DNA of 55,340 bases from Myxococcota bacterium (lineage in GTDB: Bacteria; Myxococcota; Kuafuiibacteriia; Kuafuiibacteriales; Kuafuiibacteriaceae), in the NCBI GenBank assembly GCA_028289325.1, contig JANQQN010000136.1:1-55340 (forward strand). Direction: 5' to 3'. Positions 25,386 to 35,160 of the stretch are shown one piece after another (positions within the stretch are counted from its first letter, which is position 1; the number at the start of each line of letters is the position of its first letter). Made by a program: the position numbers and the translations under genes. The notes under the pieces are model-generated. The model did no database searches, was not told the origin of the DNA, and saw only the letters and a list, made by a program, of their open reading frames with translations.

Positions 25386-27350
25386 CTAAGGAAGGCCCAC
25401 TCGGACGCTGCGAAAGGTCACCGTCCCTCTTCGAACCCCGAGACCGAGCCACCCCGAGCGGGCGTTGAAAGTGCACGTGAGCTGCCCTTGGGGCCACCGC
25501 ACGGTGACCCGTTGGCCGGCTCGTTGAACGCGAACCTCCGTCGCCCACGCGAAGTCCGTCCTCGCCGGCCCGATCCCTTCGTCGCACGTGGGCGGGGCGC
25601 TGCCGAAACGCCCGATCTGGATCGCCGCCCCCACGGCCAGATAGGTGAACCGGTCCACCTCGGCGCCCCACAGCACCATCGCCTCCGATCCCGCCTGGGC
25701 CCGAAGATCCACGGTGAGGTCGAAGTCCATCCACGTGCGGTCGATCGCCACCGCCCACTCTCCGAGCTCCACGTCGTCGGCGTTCTGCTGGCCTTCCAAT
25801 CCATCGCGGGTGAGTCGCCAACGGGCGGGGCGTAGAGGAACGAGACCGATCCCGAGGTTCGGTTCGCCCTCGGCCAGGACAAGGGCCCCCGCCGGACCCC
25901 GCCACCCCAAAACGGCGGCCGGACCGGGGTTGAACGTCGTATGCCGACCTTCGGGATCGAGCAGCATGAGCCGGCCGTCGTTCAGGCTTCCCCCGATGAA
26001 CGGGCCTTCGATCGTTTCGTCCATCGTGGAGGGGTTCTCCACCGGCCGCGCTTGGCGAGGGAGCAGCTGGATCCAGTCGAGACCATCGGGGCCGAGCTTC
26101 AGAAGGCTGCCGTCGCCGAGGGTCATCAGCTCGCTGGTCGCAGTGCCGGTCACCACCGTCACCGCGGTCACGTCGCCCAGCGGCGCGGACCGCGCCTGCT
26201 TCACGGTCACCGCCTTGACCTCGCTGCGAAAGCCGGAGGCCGACAGGTCGGGACTGAGCACGATGACGCTCCCCGCGGCCGTCCGCTGGGCCGGGGCCCC
26301 CACGAGGGGCTCTCCGAGGCCGATCCGCTCATCGAGGCTCGTCCCTCGGGTCGCGTCGAACACCGCCGCGTCGTCGAGGGCGCTGTCGGTCGAGGTCCGC
26401 GTTTGCCCGCCGAGCACCAGCGCCCGGTTCGGTCCGAGGGCGACCAGCGTTCCGCCCGCACGAGGGATCGAAAGGGTACCGAGAAGCTCATTGGCGCCGG
26501 CGAGCCCCCCCGACGAGGGCGCGGCCTTGAACACTTGGGGATCGAGCGCGAAGACCTCAGTTCGAGCCAGATCTTCGCGCCAGCCCCCCGCCGCCAAAAC
26601 CAGGTCCTCCCGGAGGGCCGCGATGGCGGCCCCCGGGGCCCAGTCGAGGGCCGCCCCCGGAAACGCGAGGCCGTCGGACGGCCGCAAGAGGTAGGGGATC
26701 GGGGCGCGTTCCGTGTCGCAGTCCTCAAAGCTGACCCCCCCCGTCACCAGCAGCTCGTCATTGCCCAGCGGGAGCACCAAGAAGTCTCCCGCTCGCCCCC
26801 CGGGCAGGAATGGGCCGACCTGGACCTCCTCTCGCCCGGGTCCGAAGATCTGGGTGTCTTCCCGAGGGCAGCCGTCCGCCCCCGATCCCCCCACCGCGAT
26901 CCAGCGGCCATCAGTCAGGGGGACCGCGCGACCGCCTCGTCTCGGGTCACTCTCTTCCGGCCAGAGGGAGACAGCGCCGACCCGGGAGAAATCGATCGTC
27001 AGCACGCCGTCCGGCGGCGACTGAAGGAGGTCGAGCGGCCCGCTGGCCCCCGAGGAAATCACCACGCCCTGCTCATTGAGCCCCTCGACGACGATCCGCT
27101 GCACGGCAGGGTTGGAAATCCTGGGTAAAACGACCGGGCCTTGGTCCCATCGCACCTCGCCAAGCCTCTGGACCCCGCGGTCGAGATCCGCGCTCACGCG
27201 AAGCAGACGCACGTCGGCGAACGGATCTGGGTCCGAGGGCGTGCGCAGGACCACGTCAAAGGCCAGTCGCTGCCCACAACCGGACGCCGTCGAAACGGTC
27301 GCCAGCAGGAAGAGCAAGATAGCGTTGCGCTTCGGCAGTGTGCTGGGCAT
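25386..27350 (-). CDS. Kelch-like lipoprotein with C-terminal beta-sandwich domain
   Basis: A 654-residue protein with a lipobox (TASGC, near residue 25). The middle holds at least four kelch-type blade motifs ending in V-G-G, V-T-G-G, A-A-G-G and V-L-G-G, so a beta-propeller is likely. The last roughly 150 residues (MDFDLTVDLRAQAG... GWLGLGVRRGTVTFRSVRV) look like a concanavalin/LamG-type sandwich of the sort that binds sugars. Of GTG-ATG-ATG at the start, the third codon has the best spacing to AGGG. It is divergent from the kinase gene across about 60 bp. No enzymatic residues were recognised. Confidence 0.8.
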   Translation of the reverse strand: MPSTLPKRNAILLFLLATVSTASGCGQRLAFDVVLRTPSDPDPFADVRLLRVSADLDRGVQRLGEVRWDQGPVVLPRISNPAVQRIVVEGLNEQGVVISSGASGPLDLLQSPPDGVLTIDFSRVGAVSLWPEESDPRRGGRAVPLTDGRWIAVGGSGADGCPREDTQIFGPGREEVQVGPFLPGGRAGDFLVLPLGNDELLVTGGVSFEDCDTERAPIPYLLRPSDGLAFPGAALDWAPGAAIAALREDLVLAAGGWREDLARTEVFALDPQVFKAAPSSGGLAGANELLGTLSIPRAGGTLVALGPNRALVLGGQTRTSTDSALDDAAVFDATRGTSLDERIGLGEPLVGAPAQRTAAGSVIVLSPDLSASGFRSEVKAVTVKQARSAPLGDVTAVTVVTGTATSELMTLGDGSLLKLGPDGLDWIQLLPRQARPVENPSTMDETIEGPFIGGSLNDGRLMLLDPEGRHTTFNPGPAAVLGWRGPAGALVLAEGEPNLGIGLVPLRPARWRLTRDGLEGQQNADDVELGEWAVAIDRTWMDFDLTVDLRAQAGSEAMVLWGAEVDRFTYLAVGAAIQIGRFGSAPPTCDEGIGPARTDFAWATEVRVQRAGQRVTVRWPQGQLTCTFNARSGWLGLGVRRGTVTFRSVRVGLP

Positions 27351-27413
27351 CATCACCCTGTACTTCAGGCGCGGCCCTTGTAGTGGGGAGCGCCGAGCGA
27401 CGGCCCGGATCCC

Positions 27414-29288
27414 GTGTTCCAGCCAACCACGTTCGGCAAGTATTTCCTCACCCGTCGGATCGCGGTGGGGGGCATGGCAGAGGTCTTTGCCGCCAAGCTG
27501 TACGGCGCGGACGGCTTTGAAAAAGACCTCGTCATCAAACAGATCCTACCCCAGCACGCCCGCGACCCGGAGTTCGTCCAGAGCTTCGTGGCGGAAGCCA
27601 AGATCGCGGTCAGCCTGAACCACGCGAACATCGTAGCCATCTACGAGTTGGGCCGGGTCGACGGCACGTATTTCATCGCCATGGAGTACGTCGACGGGAT
27701 GGATCTGTACGCCTTCGTCGACGCCTGTCGACGCCACGGGGTGGCCATCGATCCCGGGCACGCCCTGTACGCGGTCGAGGAGGTCGCGAAGGGGCTCGAC
27801 TACGCCCACCGAGGCCTCGGTCCCGACGGCCAGCCCCTGGGGCTCGTCCATCGAGACCTGAACCCTCGCAATGTCCTCGCGTCGAAACAGGGCGAGGTTA
27901 AGATTCTTGATTTCGGCATCGCGAAGGTCCGGTCGACGATCGCGGCGATGCCGAAGACCCGAGCCGGCGTCGTCAAGGGAACGACCGGGTACATGTCGCC
28001 GGAACAGGCCATGGGCCTCGAGGTCGACGCGCGCACCGACATCTATCAAGCCGGCCTGCTCCTGTACGAGATGCTGACCGGGCAAGCCCTGTTCTGGCGC
28101 CCCGACGACGAGAGCACCCGCGCCCTGATGCGACGGCACGAGGTTCGTCCGGTCTCCAGTCTGGTGCCCGGGCTGCCGTCCGACTTCGACAACCTCTTGT
28201 TCGCGGCGCTGGCTCGAAATCCCGACGACCGGATCCCCGACGCCTCGACCCTCGTTCGTTATCTCTCCCAGCTGCGATTCCAGCGCTATCCCAACGCCAG
28301 CTCGGCCGGACTCGGGCGCCAGGTGGCCCAGTTGGCGGCCATGGAAGCCCAGGCCGTGACCGACGCCGAACCGGAGATCCCGGCCACCGAGGAGCTCTCC
28401 GACGTCATCTCAAGGGCCATCGAGCAGTCGATCGGGACCGCCGATGTCGAGACCATCGCCCGTTCCGATATCGCGCCTCGCGGGCGGCCCACGACCGGTT
28501 CCCAGCCCATCAGCCTGGTTTCGGACCAGACCCCGATCCAGTCACTGCCCCCGATCCGGGCTGTGTCCGACGACCTGGTGCCGACCGAGGTCGCGAACCT
28601 GGCCCATCCCGATCCCGCGGACGTCACCCGACCCTCGACCCCGGCTGCCCCCCGGGCGCTGCTGACCGCGGATGGCGGCTTGATCCTCTCCGACGAGCCC
28701 CCGAGCGCTCGCCTTCGGTTCAACCAACTGATCGAGCAGCTCGACCAGCGGGTGATGTGGACAGTGCTGGCCGCCCTCGCCTCCACCATCGTGGTGGTGA
28801 CGATATGGCTGATCGTCTGGCCTTCGCAGCCCGCCCCGCTCTCCGTGGCCAAGAAGACGGCGGCTGGATCCAGCGGATCGGGCGCCAGAAGCCCATCCGC
28901 CGGCGACCCGAACTCGGGATCGACCAAGTCCGCGGCGCCCAAGCCGGCCGACGCGGGCGTTCGGGCGGCGGCCGTCGAGCCTCGTCGCTCCACCGCGCCG
29001 GCGACGTCCGGCTTCGCCACCGTCGCCTTCGGGACTCGGTCTTGCTCATCTCGGGTCTCGCTGGATGGCAAGGTCATCGCCCGGAGCACGCCTTCGTTCG
29101 ACCATCGGGTATCCGCTGGAATACACACGGTGATGCTGGAAGGCGTGGGATGCCCACCGATCGAACGACCGGGCTCGCTTCAGAAGAGCATCCCCACCGT
29201 TCGGCGCGAGATCGAGGTCGAGCCCGGGACCTCCCTCCGGGTGATTGCGGACTTCGAACGGCAGAAGATCACCGTTCGGCGAAAGTGA
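27414..29288 (+). CDS. Transmembrane Hanks-type Ser/Thr kinase with PEGA-like extracytoplasmic tail
   Basis: A 624-residue kinase starting with GTG. The catalytic domain (about 8-290) has the glycine loop IAVGGMAEV, K42 (VIKQI), HRDLNPRN at 146-153, LDFG with Asp166, and GYMSPEQ. A long Pro/Ser/Thr-rich juxtamembrane region (about 310-445) precedes one membrane helix (448-470). The outer part is disordered, then carries a PEGA-like module (SRVSLDGKVIARSTPSF, AGIHTVMLEGVGC) that may sense or bind envelope components. All catalytic residues are present. It is followed 52 nt later by a TPR protein and then a secreted PEGA-like protein, probably one operon. Confidence 0.92.
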   Translation: MFQPTTFGKYFLTRRIAVGGMAEVFAAKLYGADGFEKDLVIKQILPQHARDPEFVQSFVAEAKIAVSLNHANIVAIYELGRVDGTYFIAMEYVDGMDLYAFVDACRRHGVAIDPGHALYAVEEVAKGLDYAHRGLGPDGQPLGLVHRDLNPRNVLASKQGEVKILDFGIAKVRSTIAAMPKTRAGVVKGTTGYMSPEQAMGLEVDARTDIYQAGLLLYEMLTGQALFWRPDDESTRALMRRHEVRPVSSLVPGLPSDFDNLLFAALARNPDDRIPDASTLVRYLSQLRFQRYPNASSAGLGRQVAQLAAMEAQAVTDAEPEIPATEELSDVISRAIEQSIGTADVETIARSDIAPRGRPTTGSQPISLVSDQTPIQSLPPIRAVSDDLVPTEVANLAHPDPADVTRPSTPAAPRALLTADGGLILSDEPPSARLRFNQLIEQLDQRVMWTVLAALASTIVVVTIWLIVWPSQPAPLSVAKKTAAGSSGSGARSPSAGDPNSGSTKSAAPKPADAGVRAAAVEPRRSTAPATSGFATVAFGTRSCSSRVSLDGKVIARSTPSFDHRVSAGIHTVMLEGVGCPPIERPGSLQKSIPTVRREIEVEPGTSLRVIADFERQKITVRRK

Positions 29289-29340
29289 CCGGCCGGCGGT
29301 TGCACCGCCTCGTTGACGGCTCCTACTGTGCACGCGTCGG

Positions 29341-31059
29341 ATGCTTGACGCGGCGGAGGCACACCTTCGAGCGGGCCGAGTCGCGGAAGCCATCGACGTC
29401 TTCCGGGCCCTGCTCAGCGCGAATCCAGATGACGTCGTCCTTCGCGGGCGCGTCGCGGACGCCTACCGGCGCGCGGGCAACGTCGAGCGCGCCTTCCACC
29501 ACTTCCATCGAGCCGCGGCCCTGTGCGTGAAGGCCAACGATCTTCCGGGGGCGGTGCGGATGCTGGAAGCCGCCGATACCGTCAGCCCCAATGAGCCGGA
29601 GGTTCTATTTCGGTGGGCCGAATGTTTGGAGCTGCTGGGACACGCCGAAGGCCTGCGGCCGCTGCTCTATCGGCTGGTCCGCGCCGCCGGCGGTTCTGGG
29701 GATCGACGGCGCCTGTGGGCGCTCAATCGCCTGGTGACCATCGAGCCCGACAACGTCGACCTGGCCGTCGCTCAGGCCCGGGCGCTGGCCGAGGCGGGAC
29801 GGGTCGATGACGCGGTCGATCGGTGGCAAAACCTCGGCCCGGCGCTGGGGTGCGCCCAGCTCGACTGGGTGGTGCATCTGCGAGCGACGGCGCAGACCAC
29901 CGACCGGGCCGACCTGGGCACCACCCTCGCCCGGATCCTGCTCGCCCACCAGCGCCCTCGAGACGCGGTGGCCGTGCTCGTGCCTTTCTACGAGCGAACT
30001 CCGGACCACGTGGCGCTGCTCGAAACCGTCGGCACCGCTCTGGAGGCGATGCAGGCGTGGGACAAGGTGGTGCCCGCCCGCTTGGAGCTTCTGCGCGCGA
30101 TGATCGCGGGCCGGAAACGAGCCCCGGCCCTGGAGCTGGTCGCCGGGCTGCTGCAGACATATCCGACCGATCCCCGAGTCCTGCAGGCCTGCGCGGCGGC
30201 GTGCAAAGCTTTCGGCCTGACCGGAGAGTCCAGCCGACTGCTCTTTCAGCTGTGCCAGCTTCTGGACCGCAACGGCGAAACGGCGGCGCGGGACCAGATC
30301 CTGACCCTGCTCCTCGAGGACGATCCGCGCCACGAAGGAGCTCTCGAGATGGCGATCGTCGTGCTCGAGGGGGCCGGTCGCGCGAGCGAGGCGCAGGTCG
30401 TACGCGAGCAGCTGGCCGATGTCCGCGGGACCCGCGAGCCGTCTTCGATGTGGTCCGGTGCGCCGCTCGAGGCGCCGTCCTCGGCGGACTTCAGCTCCGC
30501 GATCGAGGAGATCAGCGTGAACAGCGCCCTGTGGTCCGAGTCCAGCGTGCTGTCGTTGAGCGACGCCGATGTCCTGGCCTTCCAGGTCGAGAGTCCCTCG
30601 GACGAGGCCGCCGACACGAACGTCGAAGCCGGCGAGTGGCCGGGCGGCTTCGTAGACGCCACCACCCTTCAACCGGACGATGTGGGCGATATCGCCGACG
30701 CCCCGGCGTCGTTCGACGAAGCGGCGACGGTCGGGGCCCCCATCGACCGCGGCGAGCGCCCACTGTCGGTCATCCCCGACGCGCCCCTCGCCGCCGAGTC
30801 GACCCCGAGCGGGCCGCGGGCGCCTTCCCTGTTCGACGTCCATCCGACGCCCCAGACCCCGTCGTGGCGCCGCAGCTTCGAGGACGCGACCCTTTTCGAA
30901 GACCCCTCGCTGCGGCCATCGACGCGAAGCCAGCCGCCGGCGGCGGTCTCGGGATCCCCCGAGCCCGACGACACGGACTTCACGGAGGAGCTGCCTACCC
31001 AGGTCGATCACCCCACCCCGCCTCGCCGGTCCCCGGGGGCCCCGTCGAAGAAGCGCTGA
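29341..31059 (+). CDS. Cytoplasmic TPR protein with long disordered tail
   Basis: A 572-residue protein without signal peptide. Residues 1-375 are TPR-like helices (AEAHLRAGRVAEAIDVFRALL, VADAYRRAGNVERAF, LLAHQRPRDAVAVL). Residues about 380-572 are acidic, Ser/Asp/Pro-rich and low complexity, ending in a basic PPRRSPGAPSKKR. Such a tail is a plausible substrate or docking region for the kinase encoded just upstream. This role is inferred from operon position. Confidence 0.8.
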   Translation: MLDAAEAHLRAGRVAEAIDVFRALLSANPDDVVLRGRVADAYRRAGNVERAFHHFHRAAALCVKANDLPGAVRMLEAADTVSPNEPEVLFRWAECLELLGHAEGLRPLLYRLVRAAGGSGDRRRLWALNRLVTIEPDNVDLAVAQARALAEAGRVDDAVDRWQNLGPALGCAQLDWVVHLRATAQTTDRADLGTTLARILLAHQRPRDAVAVLVPFYERTPDHVALLETVGTALEAMQAWDKVVPARLELLRAMIAGRKRAPALELVAGLLQTYPTDPRVLQACAAACKAFGLTGESSRLLFQLCQLLDRNGETAARDQILTLLLEDDPRHEGALEMAIVVLEGAGRASEAQVVREQLADVRGTREPSSMWSGAPLEAPSSADFSSAIEEISVNSALWSESSVLSLSDADVLAFQVESPSDEAADTNVEAGEWPGGFVDATTLQPDDVGDIADAPASFDEAATVGAPIDRGERPLSVIPDAPLAAESTPSGPRAPSLFDVHPTPQTPSWRRSFEDATLFEDPSLRPSTRSQPPAAVSGSPEPDDTDFTEELPTQVDHPTPPRRSPGAPSKKR

Positions 31060-31144
31060 GCGCGCCCGGCCTCCGTCTTGGCATGAGAAGCACCGCGGAC
31101 GGGTGCCGCTTGCTGGGTCGCGCGGGGGTCTCTACAGTGAGATC

Positions 31145-31981
31145 ATGCGGGTCGGAGAGGCGAAGCGCCCCTGGTGGCCGGCCGTCGCCGTGGCCTTCGG
31201 CGCGGCGAGCTCCCTGGTGACGTTCGACGCGCAAGGCCAAGAAGCCCTTGGACACCTGCAGATTCCGGTTCCGCCAGGCATCATCGCCGAGGTCGACGGT
31301 CGCTTGAGCGCCCGCAGCCAAGATCCTTCCGGGGTGATCTTTCGGGATCTGGCCCCCGGCCCCCACCGCCTGACCCTGCGCCGGCCAGGCTCGGTGCCCC
31401 AGACGGCCGTGGTCAACGTGACGGCGGGCGCGGTGACCATCCATGTACCCCAGCCCTGGCAGACCTCGCCCCGCCCCAAGGCCGAGACGCCGACCGGAAT
31501 GGTGATCATTCAGACCCTCCCCGTGCGAGCGACGATCAAGGCGCCGAGCCTCGGGTGGCCGGAGCTCACCAAGACCAGCGCGCCGATCCAGGCCATGACC
31601 TTGGCCGGAAACCACCGGGTCACGGTGTGCGACGAGTTTCGATGCATCGACTACCGACTCAACATCACCGCCGGCCGACTCCGCAGCGTCCTTGTCGACC
31701 TCGACCGAGCGGAGGTCGTCGACCTGAGTGCGGTTCATGCGAGCCAATGGGCGCGGCATCGAAGAACGTGTGAAGAACACGACGGCGAGCGCGGGCGCGA
31801 TTCATGTTGGCGAGCTTGCGAGCTCGATGCCGCCCTCCAGCCCGGGTCGTTTTCTACGGCCTGCGCTCGGCTCTTGCCCGAAGGCGACGATGACCCAGTG
31901 GCGGTGCCCGCGGCCGCGGATTCGGTGACTCCGGTCGCGTCGTCGGTTCCCGCCAACGCCGGTTCGCGCGCGAACCAGTGA
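31145..31981 (+). CDS. Secreted PEGA-like protein
   Basis: A 278-residue protein with an N-terminal signal (WPAVAVAFGAASSLVTF, cleavage near AQG). PEGA-like repeats follow: VPPGIIAEVDGRLS...LAPGPHRLTLRRPG, and a second, looser copy at MVIIQTLPVRATI...LAGNHRVTVCDEFRC. PEGA domains are beta modules commonly attached to myxobacterial kinases. Here one stands free beside a kinase that carries its own PEGA-like tail, so the two may interact outside the inner membrane. The C-terminus has several cysteines and an Ala/Val/Asp-rich tail. It converges on the PmbA-like gene. Confidence 0.75.
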   Translation: MRVGEAKRPWWPAVAVAFGAASSLVTFDAQGQEALGHLQIPVPPGIIAEVDGRLSARSQDPSGVIFRDLAPGPHRLTLRRPGSVPQTAVVNVTAGAVTIHVPQPWQTSPRPKAETPTGMVIIQTLPVRATIKAPSLGWPELTKTSAPIQAMTLAGNHRVTVCDEFRCIDYRLNITAGRLRSVLVDLDRAEVVDLSAVHASQWARHRRTCEEHDGERGRDSCWRACELDAALQPGSFSTACARLLPEGDDDPVAVPAAADSVTPVASSVPANAGSRANQ

Positions 31982-32013
31982 GGTTCCGTAGGCGCGGCCG
32001 TTCGGTCGTTCGG

Positions 32014-33363
32014 TCAGATCGCGCCGGTCAACGGTAGCCGAGTGCGGAGAGCCGGCACCACCGCCCCCGCCGCCCACACGGCGCCGCTGCGCCCCACGGT
32101 ATCCCGCAACACGTCGAGCACCGAGGTCGTCCACCGCATATCGTTGACCGGCGCCACCACCTCGCCGTCTTCGACGAGGAACAGTCCGCGGTGGGTAGTC
32201 CCGCAGACCTGAATGAGTCGGGGATCGATGGTCGCCGTGGGCCCGATCCGGGTCACCAGCAGGCCATGCTCCATATCGCCGAGCAGGTCGCTGATCGTGC
32301 TCTCGCCACCATCGATGACCAGGTGTTGTGCGCGCTCCGATTCGACGCCGAAGGCGTCAACGACCCGGTGACCGGTGGGTTGGCCCGCATATCGCTGAGC
32401 GCTCGCCCAGCTGTACAGCGGGCTGCCGGTCTGGCCCTGTTCTATAAGACTAACGCGACGCCGCGCCACGCCGTCGTCGTCAAACGGACTGCCGCGGTGA
32501 AGCGGGTGCGCGTGGTCGTCATAAAGGGTGATCTCTTCGGCGACGATCGTCCTCTGGCTTTCCCCGGACAAGAACGACGCGCCCGAGGCGACCGCCGCCG
32601 CGCCCACTTCGTCTCCGATGTGGGCAACGAGCCGGCCGACCACCGCTGGTTCCAGCACGACCGGATAATGGCCGGGCGGGACCGCCCGCGATGCTTGGCG
32701 CCGCCCCGCCCGCTCGACCACGCTGTCGAGCAGGTCTTCCGGCTCGAGGGCCGCGAGGGTGAACGCCGCGTCTTCGCCCCACCCGCAGTTACCGTCGGCG
32801 GCTCGCATTTCGTAGCTGAGACCGACCCGGGTCTGCGGGTGGTAGGCGAGCAAACCGCGGGTGTTGGCGACGGCATAGGTCATCGGGTGACCGTAGGGAT
32901 CGAACGCGCCGCGCTGCACCGACACGTACCCCGCCGCCGACATACGATGGCGAAGGCCCAGCAAGATGGCTTGACTGGCCAGGCGCTCGCGGTCCATCGC
33001 CCGCAGGGCGTCGGTCTCCGGATCGTAGGCGTCGATCTCCTGGTAGCTTTGCGGCCCAGGAAGACCGAAGCCCTCGGCGGAATCGGGGAGCTGCTCGAGC
33101 TGATGCTTCAGCTGCTGGACGACCAGCCGAACCCCGGCCGGAGACAGGTCGCTGCTCACGCCGCGGACCAGCTTGCCCCCGATCCCGACTCGGATCGCCA
33201 TCACCTCGACCCCCCGCTCCACGGTGGGCAGCATCCGGTTGTCGGCGAACATCGTGCATTCGAAGTCTCCCCCGGATAGCGAGACTTCGGCCTCATCGAC
33301 CCCCGACGACGCGATGCTGAGCGCGGACTCGAGAATGCGGTACGCCTCTTCTTTGGCCCTCAT
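32014..33363 (-). CDS. PmbA/TldE-like protein (TldD-PmbA family)
   Basis: A 449-residue protein. It has the family's N-terminal segment (EEAYRILESALSIASSGVDEAEVSLSGGD) and the beta-rich C-terminal half with EQGQTGSPLYSWASAQRYAG, HLVIDGG and the conserved G-E-V-V-A-P-V-N-D-M-R end. TldE/PmbA partners lack a metal site in known complexes, and none is seen here either. Its ATG overlaps the TldD-like stop by one base (TGATG), so subunits should be made in step. In other bacteria the pair matures peptides (microcin, CcdA antitoxin, ribosomal natural products). No precursor peptide is evident here. Confidence 0.85.
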   Translation of the reverse strand: MRAKEEAYRILESALSIASSGVDEAEVSLSGGDFECTMFADNRMLPTVERGVEVMAIRVGIGGKLVRGVSSDLSPAGVRLVVQQLKHQLEQLPDSAEGFGLPGPQSYQEIDAYDPETDALRAMDRERLASQAILLGLRHRMSAAGYVSVQRGAFDPYGHPMTYAVANTRGLLAYHPQTRVGLSYEMRAADGNCGWGEDAAFTLAALEPEDLLDSVVERAGRRQASRAVPPGHYPVVLEPAVVGRLVAHIGDEVGAAAVASGASFLSGESQRTIVAEEITLYDDHAHPLHRGSPFDDDGVARRRVSLIEQGQTGSPLYSWASAQRYAGQPTGHRVVDAFGVESERAQHLVIDGGESTISDLLGDMEHGLLVTRIGPTATIDPRLIQVCGTTHRGLFLVEDGEVVAPVNDMRWTTSVLDVLRDTVGRSGAVWAAGAVVPALRTRLPLTGAI

Positions 33364-34964
33364 CAGCGAACGTCCTTCCGGCGCACCCGACGCCGCCCCG
33401 ATCCCTTCAACACCGCCGGCGGCTTACGAAAGCGGACGGGATTCGCGTGACCGTTCCGACCGGCGGCGTTCGCCGGTTCGGCGGCCGGCATTCGCGCTGC
33501 CGACGCCACGACCGGGAGGTCTTTGTGCGCCCCGACTTCGACATCGGTAAACCGAGCCGGGGCCGCGCCGTGACCGACGGGGAGCGGGCGCTCCCGTTCC
33601 GTCTTCTTCGCGTAGCCTCCGAACATCCGAAAGCTGTCGGGACCACACACCGCGTCGCAACTCGACCAGAAGCTCGGATGGGCGCCCCGATAGACGGGAT
33701 CGCGGAGGCGACGCGTCTTCTTTCCGTCTCGGATCTCCCACGCGACTTCGCCGTGGCCGATGAAGCCACCGCCGTTGGGGTGAAGTTGGATGGACTTGGG
33801 GCCGTCGATCAGGATTCCGCGGCGCGTATCGTTGATCAGCGCGTCGAGATCGCCGTCCTCGCCCGGCACCAAGCATAGGTTGGTGCACCGCACCTGGGGG
33901 CTGGACTCCCATCCCGGAGCCCGCATGGCCCCCGAAGAGCTCTCCAGACCGACGCGCTGCGCGGTTTCGCGGCTGGTCAGGTAACCGACGAATCGCCCGT
34001 CGACCACCAGCTCCGTGCGCTGCGCTTCGACGCCCTCGTCGTCGAACCCAAAGCCGCCCGCGCCCCCCGCCTCGCGAGCGTCGGCGTACAGATTCACGCG
34101 CGAGCTCCCGAACACGTAGACGCCCAGCTGCTCGGACGGAATGAACCCTTCCGCCGACAGGCTCCGGTCGAGCTCGGCGAGCGGGGCGCAGGTGGCCTGT
34201 AAATGGCTGGCGAGCAGGGGAGCGGTCAGGATCGCCGGCCCCGCGTCGGCGGGGACCGGCGGCGCGGACAGCAGCGCGACCGCCTCGTGAGCGACTTCCT
34301 CCGCCGACTCCAGAAGACTGACCTCGTTGACGAGCTCCCAGCCTTTTCCGGTCACCAACCCTGGTCCACCTACAGGATGACTGCGGACTTGATAGTGGTC
34401 ACCATCCGATGCGCCGGCCTGATAGCCGACCGCGGTGTGGACGAGCTCCTGCTCGATCTCGCTGCCGTCGGAGCTCACGAACAGCTTGCGTTGACGCTGG
34501 GCAGAAAAGCGCGCGTGAGCGGAGACGATCTGGCCCACCGAGCGCAGGCGCTCGTCGATGGACATCAAGAGTTCGACCTTGTTCTCGAGCGGAACGGCGA
34601 GGGGGTCGCGCTTGATCTGGGTCCGGTAGATCGCGCGATGCGGGGCCTGAGGAACGAGCTCGACCGGTGACGACTGCAGGATCGCGGCCGCTCGTGCGAG
34701 CTCCGAAGCCCGTCGGGCGGCCACCGTCACATCGTGGCGGGACGGTTCGGACACGCCGACGTAACCCCACGCGCCGTGCAGAAGGACCCGTACCCCCAGG
34801 CCCCGGGTCATCTGGGTGCGCGCCAAATCGAGGCGCCCGGTGTGGGTCACGACGTCTTCTTGGTGCCGGAACTCGAAGCGTGCGTCCGCATAGCTAGCGC
34901 CGAGCCGCATGGCTTCTTCCACCGCGATGTATGTCAGCTCCAGCGCGAGCGGATGATTGAACAC
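33363..34964 (-). CDS. TldD-like protein with degenerate metal-binding motif
   Basis: A 533-residue TldD homologue, recognised by the LGASYADARFE N-terminus, RGLGVRVLLHGAWGYV, the FDDEGVEAQRTELV...GRFVGYLTSRETA segment and RCTNLCLVPGE. In active TldD a HExxxH helix binds zinc at the position where this protein reads ASHLQATCAPLAELD (HLQATC at 254-259). The glutamate and second histidine are gone. Residues after about 460 form an extra Pro/Ala/Arg-rich basic tail. So this is either an inactive scaffold, a subfamily with other ligands, or a non-protease function. It is the first gene of the pair, preceded by a 196-bp gap. Confidence 0.85.
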   Translation of the reverse strand: MFNHPLALELTYIAVEEAMRLGASYADARFEFRHQEDVVTHTGRLDLARTQMTRGLGVRVLLHGAWGYVGVSEPSRHDVTVAARRASELARAAAILQSSPVELVPQAPHRAIYRTQIKRDPLAVPLENKVELLMSIDERLRSVGQIVSAHARFSAQRQRKLFVSSDGSEIEQELVHTAVGYQAGASDGDHYQVRSHPVGGPGLVTGKGWELVNEVSLLESAEEVAHEAVALLSAPPVPADAGPAILTAPLLASHLQATCAPLAELDRSLSAEGFIPSEQLGVYVFGSSRVNLYADAREAGGAGGFGFDDEGVEAQRTELVVDGRFVGYLTSRETAQRVGLESSSGAMRAPGWESSPQVRCTNLCLVPGEDGDLDALINDTRRGILIDGPKSIQLHPNGGGFIGHGEVAWEIRDGKKTRRLRDPVYRGAHPSFWSSCDAVCGPDSFRMFGGYAKKTERERPLPVGHGAAPARFTDVEVGAHKDLPVVASAARMPAAEPANAAGRNGHANPVRFRKPPAVLKGSGRRRVRRKDVR

Positions 34965-35160
34965 GGGTGCTCCAGTCTCGGCTCTGCCGACTTCGTGGCC
35001 CTCAACGACCGCGAGGTCTTCGCCACCTCGAAGTCTTCACCACCTTGTTTGGTCCCGAGGCGCACAGCAGCCTGGTCCATGTACGCGCCGTTATCACCCG
35101 GACCCGTGCTCAGAGCAAGTCTCCCGCCCCAATTCACACCGGCCGCGAAAGCCGAATTGC

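Noticed and set aside
34934..35137. 67-codon minus-strand frame before the TldD-like gene
   Set aside because: It overlaps the TldD start by 31 nt, has a GTG without ribosome site and its product resembles no family.
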